Below are positions 22,331 to 33,200 of a stretch of 64,000 nucleotides of DNA, piece by piece. A program made the position numbers and the translations under genes. The notes beneath the pieces are model-generated. The model was not told the origin of the DNA. It made no database searches and saw only the letters and a list, made by a program, of their open reading frames with translations. The stretch's first letter is position 1. Each line of letters begins with the position of its first letter. Source of the stretch: Mesocentrotus franciscanus (taxonomy: Eukaryota; Echinodermata; Echinoidea; Camarodonta; Strongylocentrotidae); assembly GCA_037976565.1 (NCBI GenBank), contig CP137680.1, positions 29,657,694 to 29,721,693 of the forward strand. The letters run 5' to 3'.

Positions 22331-23196
22331 AGGGTGTCTGATCGCGCACCCGATGTTGTGTGCTAAAATCCTTCCCATAGAGATTGCACGCAGCCCTATG
22401 CGGTCTACGTGCATTGCGCGATCTTCCAAAATTGTCAAAGTTTTTTTTTTTTTTTCAAAGTTCAAACCTTTATTCTTTGTGATCCTGAAGGTGATACTCA
22501 ATAAATGAGGTGTCATATGAAAGAGCAGATTAATTCCAATATTTCCAGAGGGGCGTCATCTCGAAATTATAAAAATATCTTGGTCAAAACAGCTATTTAA
22601 ACATTGTTTCCTGGCTAACTCGAAATTTGCCACTTATGAGATATGACGCCTGGCGATATGTAGTCCCAGTCGTAAGGAAAATATCCCTACGCTTATTTTT
22701 CGCTAGCCCCAGGGATCACAAACAATTACAGTTTGAAAATACCCTTCCCACATTTTTCGGATCAGCTAAGTAGGGAGGCGTGAGCTCCGCGCCGGCGAAC
22801 CCATGGTGATAGCGTAAAATCTGCACATGAATATGCATCGGGCGCGTCTACAAACCCGGAAGTGGGTGCCCATTGAAGACAATGGATTACCGATCGCGCA
22901 TCAGTTAAGCAACACGTGCGCTTGCACGCGTGTGTACGCTTGCATATTGCGCAATTCAGCTGTTGTGCTAAATTTAGCAAAACAACATAACTCTGCGTGT
23001 ACGTCTTTTTCGTCGATTCTTACAAAAAATGGATGAATATTGTAGGGAATTGAAGGGGCTGTAACTTTTGATAGAAACATCGGTGAGTCTTGAAATTTGA
23101 AATGTATTATTCTGAGTAAATAATTTTTTCAATTATCCAACCAAAATGGTGAAAAACGATCCAAAAGGGAAAATTGAAAAATCGTTCAGACACCCT
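22331..23196. mobile_element. Non-autonomous element with AGGGTGTCTGA ends and 9-bp duplication
   Basis: The ends AGGGTGTCTGATCG and CGTTCAGACACCCT form an inverted repeat and are flanked by ATCTTTAAT on both sides (22322-22330 and 23197-23205). The duplication could be read as 7 bp if the TIR is taken as TAGGGTGTC. The interior is rich in CpG and in GCGC-type words, unlike its flanks. No recognisable transposase. The superfamily is uncertain; 8-11 bp duplications occur in hAT and Mutator-like elements. Confidence 0.75.
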
Positions 23197-23205
23197 ATCT
23201 TTAAT

Positions 23206-24088
23206 CTTTTTTTTTTTAGTTCTTTTTCTTATTCAGACATGATTATTTGCTTCATCTTCTTCCTCTTCTTTTTTTCCCCTTTTCTTCTTCCTCTTCCTCT
23301 TCTTCTTCCTCTTTTCTTCCTGTTCTTCTTTTTCTTCCTTTTAAAAAATCTTTCTTTTGCTCTCCTCCTTCTGTCTTTCATTTCAATGTTTACCTATTGA
23401 ATTTACTTACTTTGAATTAATTGGTATCCTTCCAGCTCCAGGTGCTGGGAGCTGGAGGATCCTGGCACTGTGTAAAATTTTAGAAGTCATACTCATAGTT
23501 GCAAATATAAAAATGTTGAAAAGTCTGCATTTTTGTGTTGTTATAATGGTAATTGTACTTCCATTGGCATTACCAATTGACAATACCTTCTTTAAGTGCT
23601 TGTTCATATTATCCTCTCGTGTTTTTATCTAGTTAAAGTGTACTTCAAGCTTCAGGTACAGCTGAGAATCCTGGAATGCATGAAAAAAGGCTTAAATTAA
23701 CTTTTCTTGGCATTCTATGGGTTAACAGAATATGAAGAAAATAATAACATAAAACCCTGCACATGGAGCCCAAGTCGGACTTGGGTTCTGTGCGGGCGCG
23801 GGCCTACATGTATATAATGCGAGTGCATAAGGGTGTGTCGACTACTTTACTCACAAATCACTTAATGACTTATGTGCTTAAATGTCCTACTACATTTAGT
23901 ACAAGAGTGTATTTTAACTTGCATCTCTTTAGAGAATTACTATTTAGACTGAGGTCACATTTTGAATATAGTACACTGACATGGAATCACTCAGATGCAG
24001 AGCTAAATATATTTTGTGATTGGTACACTTTAAAAACATGAATAATAATTAAGATTTGCCTTCATCTTTTCATGTTCCTAGTCCAACC
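23206..24088. other. Upstream region of the USP38-type gene
   Basis: A CTT-rich microsatellite covers about 23210-23345. A perfect 17-base palindrome, CCCAAGTCGGACTTGGG, lies at 23770-23786, next to a GCGGGCGCGGGC run that is unusually GC-rich for this locus and 300 bases before the USP38 ATG. Promoter function is possible but unproven. Confidence 0.4.
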
Positions 24089-24274
24089 ATGGATAAGATT
24101 TTACTTGGTATCTCGGCGTCTGCTCACCAAGAGGGTGTTAAGAAAGCCCTCTTCTTGAAGATGATGTCAACAGCCTCAAAACCTTTGAGCAAGGAAGAAG
24201 TAACAACTATCCTTCAGCTGTCATCATGTTGGGTCATCGGTGAGGAGAAGTTCCTACAGGATATGGGACTTCAG
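24089..24274 (+). CDS. USP38: USP38-type gene, exon 1 (initiator exon)
   Basis: ATG at 24089 in a favourable AACCATGG context starts MDKILLGISASAHQEG, matching the MDKIL start of USP38. The exon codes 62 residues and ends in phase 0 at CTTCAG, followed by donor GTACAT. An in-frame upstream TTG start is not needed. Confidence 0.88.
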
Positions 24275-27200
24275 GTACATGTACTACAATTTTAATGTTA
24301 CTTGCAGGCTGAACTGTGTTTCATATCTGTCAGCTCATAAGATCCGGTTTAGTGTTTTCGATGATCCATTTTTTGCTTTTCTTAAGACAAGGATGCCAGT
24401 TTTCAGGCCATAGCCTGATTTTGGGCCCACACCTCCCCATTTCAGGCTTTTTCAGGTTTCATTTTGTACTGCCCATATGGGACTTGCACACACCAGAGTC
24501 TCTTTTCAGGCTCATTAGATGACACTAACTGGTATCCTGGAAGCAAAGTAATCTTTATCATCTTATCAGATTTGAAATATTCCAGTTATTTATTTGAAGA
24601 TACATTGTAGATTCATAATTACACATCAAAAACAGAAGACGCTTACAAAGTGCTTGTCCAGGTAGATCTCAATTGTTTTACAGACGTGTATCAATCAGAT
24701 ATGATTATTTACGTCTGGGGACCGACCTTTAACGTCACCATCCGAAAGACGAGTTTGGAGTGTATAGGTAATAGCCTTCTCTCAAGTGTTTGTAAACATT
24801 GTATTATCATTGATTCAATGGAATGAATGAATTAGAATTCATTCCATTAGATAATGTGTTATCGTTGTACTATTACATCAGATATATAGACAAAGCATAT
24901 AGTATGAATATGTGAAATAGAAGAGCTATACATTCTGTACCATATGTTAACATGGTAAAATAATATTAATACAGAGGTCTAGATAGTGCAGTACATTTTA
25001 TTATACTGTTACATTAAGAATGTTTCAGGTTTTTCATGCTAATTATATTACACTGTACTTTGTATTTTCATGTTTGTTTATGACGTGTTATTTTAATCCT
25101 GTTAACAGATATTTCAGGCCTGGGCGAAGTATAATCCAACAACATATGAAGATTTCTTTTGTCATCACTTCCTGATATCATCCTTTGGAGAATCAGTAAG
25201 CAACCCTCTCATGTTGATCCGCTTCATCAGTGACTGTTTGAAGACCCTTCATCTCAAACATGAGACAGCCATTAAGATTATTAGGACAGGAGTCATCAGC
25301 CTCTGTCGAAGGTTCCCGGACATTGCCATCCAGGGGGAGATCTGTAGACTCCTACGAGCCAACCAGGACTGCATCCCGGAGAACAGTTTTGCCACCACTC
25401 TTTGCCAGACCTTGATTGTTAATACTAGCATCCTGGAGATTCCTGTGGGTGATGCTGAACTGAAGACGTGTATGGCAGCAGTTGGGAACGTTGGACATGT
25501 CCTGCGATTGATCTGGTCCACTCAGCCAACCACCATCATACCTTCCCTCCAGCACGTCTTCAACATCATCTCCACCTTCTCCGTCGAGGAGTCGCAGAAC
25601 CCATCCTTGGCGTTGGGCGCCCTGGTCCAGCACATCCACATGAATGTAGTTGAGGCAGTCACAAAGAGTGCTGTTTCCGACATATCCATAACGGATGAGA
25701 GAATGACGGTGGCGCTACAGAGGATGATTGACTGGTTGTCCTGGCCAAGTGTTATCAACATTGATAAGTGGATAATCACTTTTCTGACCAATCTTGCCTC
25801 TGTCAACAAATTCACCATTCTCATCAAAGTCACATTGCTGACCGTTGAAACAGTGAGTAGAAATAGTAGAAAACTGTCAGCTTTCACTGTAAAGGGACCA
25901 GATATGCGTGGGTATTGGAGAATATCAGAGTACATTCAACAACTTTGGTGTCAGATAGATATTAAGAGAGAGAATGACCCAGTCATTATGTGATGACTGA
26001 GTAAATCCTGTGTAGTATAGAACACCAATACATCAGCAAAAAAATATTATGTTGGTTTGATTTTTAAACTAAAAAGAGATATGTAGGCCTACTTGTTAAA
26101 GTCAGCTCATTACCTTTTCTATAACCAAAATAAACTTAATAGTGAAAAGTAATAAAGTAAATTTCCCTTGACAATGGTTTCTCATTGAAAAATGTACTAA
26201 AGGAACCTGTCAGTAAAATCCACTTTTCTTATCTACTTCATCTCGCTTTACTTACTTTACTTAAAGCAGGTTTGACTGTATCATAACAAAGAAGCTCTAT
26301 CATGTTGATTGATGTATTGTCTTCTGTTCTGCCTCCATATACCAGATGCTATCGCGACTCTTTTTCGATCGTCAGAGACTGTGCCTTTCAAGTGTTTTCT
26401 CATATGCTCCTGAGCTTTCAACACTCACCCGATGCCTTTCACAAGGTAACCATATCATCAGAGTTAGAAAGCTTCTGTAAGTTTTCACTCTGGCCTTGAA
26501 TTACCTAGAGTCTGCACAGCATTAAAATGCCTACTCACTTGTTCAATGCGCCTCTCAAATGACCAAGATTAAGGCCATATTTGTACTTTTGTGTCCATTG
26601 GACTGGTCAGTACAGCCTGACCAATGACTGGCAGCAGTCAGAACCAGTGGTCATATTTGCTTGGCACCTGGGGAAGGTGTTAGAGGTCAAGTATGGGCAT
26701 GTCAACAGCATATTTGGATAGACAACATGTTCAGAAACCCTGGTAAACAAACAGGGTGCCAACTAAAACATTGGCCAAATAATCTATGGCTCAAGCGGTT
26801 TATCTAGGAGTTAGAATTTCAAAACAGAAAATGGATGATGCTGGGTGGTTCTAAATAATTATTGCCAGATTTTTCAAAAATCCCCTGTATTCTTAAAAAA
26901 ATTTGGTACATTAGTTGATAGGAATTAGTTGTATATTATTGTTTCCTCATTTGTTACCTGAAGTAAAGCTGAATTATTCAGCTGTGTAATATTTTATTAA
27001 GTGGTATATATATGTGAAATTGCAACTGTTATTAGTATTCCTTTATCCTTTGAATGTCAGATCCTAGGTCAAATACCAGAGCTAATGCAGAGACTACGTG
27101 ATGAGAACACTCCTGCCAGTCATAGCTTCCTGTCTAAAGTGGCTGACCTAGTGTACTGTCTGATGTACCATCATGCAGGCTATCCAGAGCTCTATGATCC

Positions 27201-30200
27201 TCTCCTAGAGGCCCTTAAGGTAAGTTCTTGAATGACATGTTATGTATTTTATAAATACAGGGTGGTCCACAAGGGGTAATGTAACAATGGCAGGTTTAAA
27301 CATCAGTTACAGGAAATATTCATTCTCAATTGAAAATAATTATGAAATATTAGTCGTAAAGTGTGTTCTAAAAAGGTTCAAAGTAATATGGGTCAGATTG
27401 CACCAGGGTGTATCTAAGAACCTTAGAGCCCTCAAGGAAGCCCTGGAGCCCGGCCACACATGACTTCACATGTTTTGCCTGTTCATACTCCTTCCACTTT
27501 CTCATTTGACATGTTTGACTTTTTGTTTGTGGACTACCGTGAATTACTTTCCTGAGCTTGAGCAGGTAACCCTAAGCTCATGCTCACAATATCATCACAG
27601 ATTTTCAAACAATAGTGCTTCACTCTCTTCTTCTCAGGTGTCGCTAGGGCATGTCTGAAATAGTATAGTATTAATGACTGCTTTGAGAGAAATAGTTGTT
27701 TTTATACGCTCGAGGGAAGGTTACAATAGCCCAATTGTAACCTTCCCGAGAGCGTATAAAAACAACTATTTCTCGAATATTAAAGCAGTCATTAATACTT
27801 TTATATGCCAAATAAAGAGTCAACTTACCAATCAACTGGTAGAACAGGAAGAGCAGAAATAAATAGTTGAATAACTCGTTGAATAACAGTAACACTAACA
27901 GTAGAACTCCATAAAAACTCTGTAACTCCGTAGAAAATATTTCCATAAAACTCTGTAACTCTGACTGCAAGCCTATTTCTTAAAGATGTTTACTGTGCAG
28001 TTGTTAAAGTTAAATGTAGGGGCTTGCACCTGCTGACTGGAAACATCGGCATGGCTAACACAAATCGGCTCGGCGCACCGCCCACCCAGGCACGCCTCGG
28101 GGTGATGGCAGGAGATTCAACTTTCTCGTGTGCGTATAAAAACAGCCAGTCCTCGAGTATTAAAGCAGTGGCTATCGTACAAATTATTATTATTATTATT
28201 ATTTATTAGGCCAATCATAAAAGCACAATACAATTACATTTTGACAGATCATGCAATACATAAACAATACAAGAGGAAAAGGGAGGGAGCAACGTGTGGG
28301 CCAGGGCTCACAAAAGTGAAATTCAACACTATTACCCGGAGGCATGTGAGCCCTCACAGGTTGCTCCCAAATCAACTTAGATATAAACATAACATTGACG
28401 TACACACAATATTGCACATTGTTTTTTAAAAAATACATCTTAACTCCCCCCTCCCTCCAAAAACTAAAACTAAAACTAAAACTAAAATGACTCATTTATT
28501 TATCACAATAATCTACCAAGAATTCTTACCTTAGCCTTTTATTGAGTAAAGATTGGTTAAAACATCACAGAAAATCTGAGACACTGTCTGTTAATCTTTG
28601 CTATCAAAATGACTGAAATTTTCAAGCAATTAAAAAACCTAAAATGTAGCGACTAAATTATCACACAAATGTAAGGTGTCTGGGCTCGCACAAACCAGTT
28701 TTTAACACGTAAACCAATGGGGATCGCAGTAAGACTGAACTATTTTCCCGGTAACTGGAAATTTGCCGGGATTTTACCCTAGAACTATTACATGGGTTTG
28801 GCATTTTTCGTTTATTTACGGGAATGGTTAAAACCACGACAGCAAATTCGACCAATCAGATGGCTGGATTTCTTAAGTGAGGTATATAATAATGGCTATA
28901 CAGGTTACAAAATCTTAATGATTCAAGATGTTCATGCTGTGTAAAGTATAAGAAGAATGTAAACAAGAAGCAACTTCTCATTATATTGATTTTCAATAAC
29001 CTTATCTTGTGTTTGCAGGACTGACAAAATGACAGTCATATATTCATTGGCTTCCTCTCAAAACCACATTCTTCACTTTTTTTTCCAGGACTTCCCCCGC
29101 CCCAGTGAGACCAGCATGATGGCCAAGCTGAAACAGAGTGCTTGGACATCACAGAAGGGTGGTCTGGGAGCAGAATTCTCTTCAAAGTTTGAGCCTCGCT
29201 CTGAGACGGGCAAGACGGGCTTGGTCAACCTTGGAAATACCTGCTACATGAACAGTGTCATACAGGCTTTATACATGTCATCAAAGTGAGTACTTGTCAT
29301 TGATGATGATGATGATGTTGATGATGATGATGATGATGATGATGATAATGATGATGATGATGATGAAGATGATGATAAAGATAATGATGATGACGGTGGT
29401 GATGATGATAATGAGGAGGATGATAAGGATGGTGATGATGATGGTGATGATAATGATGGTAATGATGAGGATGATGATGATGATGATGGTGATGAAGATG
29501 ATGATGACGATGGTGATGATGATGGTGATGATGATGGTGATGATGATGATGATGATGATAATATTGATGATGATAATGATGATGATAATGAGGAGGAAGG
29601 TGATGATGATGGTGATGAAGATGATAATGACAATGGTGATGATGATAATGAGGAGGATGGTGATGGTGAGGATGATAAGGATGGTGATGATGATGATGAT
29701 GGTGATGAGGATGATGACGATGATGAAAATGAAAATGTAAACATTTAATGATAATAAAATAAATGTAAACTTTTATTATGAGGATGGTTTCTTATTTAGA
29801 TGTCTGTGACTATTTGTGTTTGTACCTCAGTAGTTGCATTCTTTGGCTGTACATTTTACCCTGTCTACATTTCACTTAGTAGCAATTGAGAATTATAATG
29901 TATTTTTCTCATTGGAATTACAATGTCTTTAAATTTTGATGACACATTCTATGTTCTCACACAGCTTCTGTGACGATATAATCACCTACCCACTCTTCAA
30001 CAGACAGAGCATCATGTACAACATACAACTCTGCTTTGCATTCTTGACTCATACTCAGGTATGTGATTAGAAGATGAAACTGGATTTATATTCATTCTTC
30101 AGAAATATTGAAATACATTTCCCATTGCATTCATGATACCGCTTACAGTTGGACATTACATTAGGCTTGATAAATTTAAAAATGAAGGTAAACATATTTC

Positions 30201-33200
30201 TTGATATAAATTTTCTTGTGATCAAAGCAGAAATGTTTGAAAATGTTGACAAAATTGTGACAAATACATTTCTTAATCTTCGATGATAAGGAATGATTTT
30301 ATCAATGATTTCTGACCGAGGAATGCTAGAAAAGATTTTACCCCATACTTAGCTGGTTGCTACATGTAGGTATCTTTTCTGTTTCGGATGGCGGACATGG
30401 GTCTTCATTCTTTCTCTGGTTATTTGAGGGACATATTGGTACTTGATATTGAACAGGTGTAATTAATTTTTGATAGTAATGTTTTTAGCTTCGTAAGAAA
30501 AGATAATGCATTCATGTTTGTTTTTTGTTCACCAGTCACATGTCTTGCATTATTGTACCCATTTTATAACATTAGTGACGTGCACGGGAAAGTCTGTTAT
30601 ATTTAAGTTTAGGTCATGGTTTAAAACTTCAAAGTTATCTTGTAGTTAGGGACTGTGTAGACACACTCGTCGTTGTGAAGGTAACTCAAAGCTACAAACC
30701 ACCTCAGATCTCAAGTTTAACTACGATCAGTGGGCGGTACCCACTTGAAGTTATATGCCATGCCGATGCAATTAACTTTGAGGATATGCCAGCTTGAAGC
30801 TAAAATGACTTTGACTACTCATTGTATCGATCCTTCTGAACCCTCATCGTTCGTTTATAATTTTGAGGTTTCGCAAACTCACAGTTTAAAAGTATGACGA
30901 TACTGTGCGACATATAACTATACACACCAATTCTCAATCATGTTTATTTAAAGAGAGCAGCATACGCTCCTAGGGAGTTCCTGAGAGCATCAAGGCCCCC
31001 TTGGTTTGCTCCTGGCTCTCAGCAGGACTGCTCAGAGTTCCTCAAGTACCTGTTAGACCGGCTGGATGAGGAGGAGAAAGGATGGAGGAAGATGATGAAG
31101 AATGCAGCAGCATCCATCTCATCATCACTATCATCACCCTCCTCCTCGTCATCGTCATCACCAGGACCCATGACGCATGACCAGGTAGCTATAGATTAAA
31201 CTCTTATATTTTGATTTTGTGTGACTTATCCCTTTCATTGTAAAGAGTAGAAGTAATTGTATACATCTTATGGAACTTGTGAATGGTGGTATTAAAGGAA
31301 TTGTATTATTATGGCATCTTATAAAGCATTTATTTCTTGTATAGAAATACTAAGCAGGGTTCCCAGTAATCCTGGAAATGAGGGAAAACCAGAAAATTAG
31401 TTCCTTTTTTCCCAGTCGGGGAAAAAAAAAATTAATCCCATATCTGGGAGAAATTAAAGAAATTTCATTAGTCCCAAAGCAAATTGTTAGTCTCGTGAAT
31501 TTTTTGATATGTCCTAACAGCATATGCACTGGATGAGTAGAATTTATGAAAGTACCTTACTTCTGTTCATGGAAGATTGTTTCAAATTGGAAATAGGTTA
31601 AAATAAGGATCCTGGAATAATGAAATGAAAATCTATGACAAGCTACCTTTCAGTATAGGGAACTATGTTTTCCATGATTTATGAAATCTTCACTCACTCT
31701 CTTTGATTGTTTCCCGTTAGGATTGCACAGACAGAAATGAAGTCAAGATGGAAACGGGTGCTGCAGGGAGCTCCGGTGAGGAATCATCATCATCCACTGG
31801 AAGTCTTCTTGCTCCTCTCTCCTTATCAGGGTCCAATATGCCAGTCTGTCATCCGACCGATGAGTTGTGTCTTCCAACAGCATCAGATACAGCATGCTGC
31901 AGCAGCAGCAGTATGGCCATGGAGTCTAGTCAGTCCTACAATCAGGCCAAATCGTGGTCCTCGCCAAAGTTAAAGAAAGAAGATGCAGTCCAGTCTCGGG
32001 AGAGCATTGTGGAAAGACACTTTGGTGGGCAGTCTGCGACTCACATCCGTTGCTTGAACTGTGGTACAGTGTCAAGTCGGAAGGAAACTTTCTTTGATCT
32101 GCCACTTGGATTTCCTGGTACAGAAGGAAGGGATAATTTACTTGGAGGACATTGTGATACCCCAGCTGAAGAAAGGCAGTCAGAGAAGTCGGACTATGCT
32201 GCTATGGAGTTAGCACAGGATAGTCGGAGTGTGGTAGGTGCAAGTGCCATAGCTGATGCTATGGGACCTGATCTTCACAGCAGTAGCAGGTCAACAAGTG
32301 AGGCACAGGGTGTGGCTGGTACAAACTCTGAAGCCACCAAGACTCACCTTGAAGATCTCCTGAGACATTACTTCAGTCCAGAACTTCTGGTAAAGGACAA
32401 CAGGTATCATTGTGACAAGTGCCAGAGCTTGCAGGATGCAGAGAAGTCTCTGGAAATCATCAATGCACCAGAGATTCTGATCATTACCCTTCTGCGCTTC
32501 TCCTACGACGTGAAACTGCAGAGACGATGTAAGATCATGGAGGACGTTCGCTATCCTAGGATTCTTCATCTCGATGTAAACCCTTATGATGGTGACTGCA
32601 GCGTGGATGGTAACCATGGTGGACCATGCACAAAGAGGACTCGACAGAACAGTGTCGGTACTGCACACTGCTCCACAGAGAGGGACTGTGACAGGACTGT
32701 TCAGTATGTCCTCAGTACAGTCATAGTACACTCAGGAATGTCATCTGAAAGTGGTCACTACTACTGTTATGCATGCGACGATGTTGATGATATTCAGAGG
32801 CATCTCATGCGGCAGAAAAAGAGTAATAGGAACAATGGAGAAGGAACTGATCACAAAACTAATGAACCAATCGATGAGGAGCATCTACCTAATAAATGGT
32901 ATTTGTTTAATGACAGTCGTGTGACTTCATCCAAATTTGACTCCTTTGGCAAGGTCACACAGCGTTTCCCAAGAGACACAGCTTATGTTCTGTTTTATAG
33001 GAAGTGTGATGAAGATTATGGAAGTGGTGACTCAATTGATTCAGTGGTACAGAGAGCCATGCCCTCATCATCATCGTCGTCATCATACTCACCTTCCATC
33101 TTGAAGGAGAAACATTTGCGGAAAGATCTTCAAGATGCAATCCAAAAAGACAATTTGCATTATATTCAGGTAAGAACAGTTTACATTCATTTAGTTTTTG

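Noticed and set aside
25352..25935. Minus-strand frames opposite USP38 exon 2
   Set aside because: They are shadows of a strongly conserved plus-strand exon.
29244..29744. Long open frames on both strands over the TGA repeat
   Set aside because: They are poly-Ser, poly-Met and similar translations of a microsatellite within a USP38 intron.
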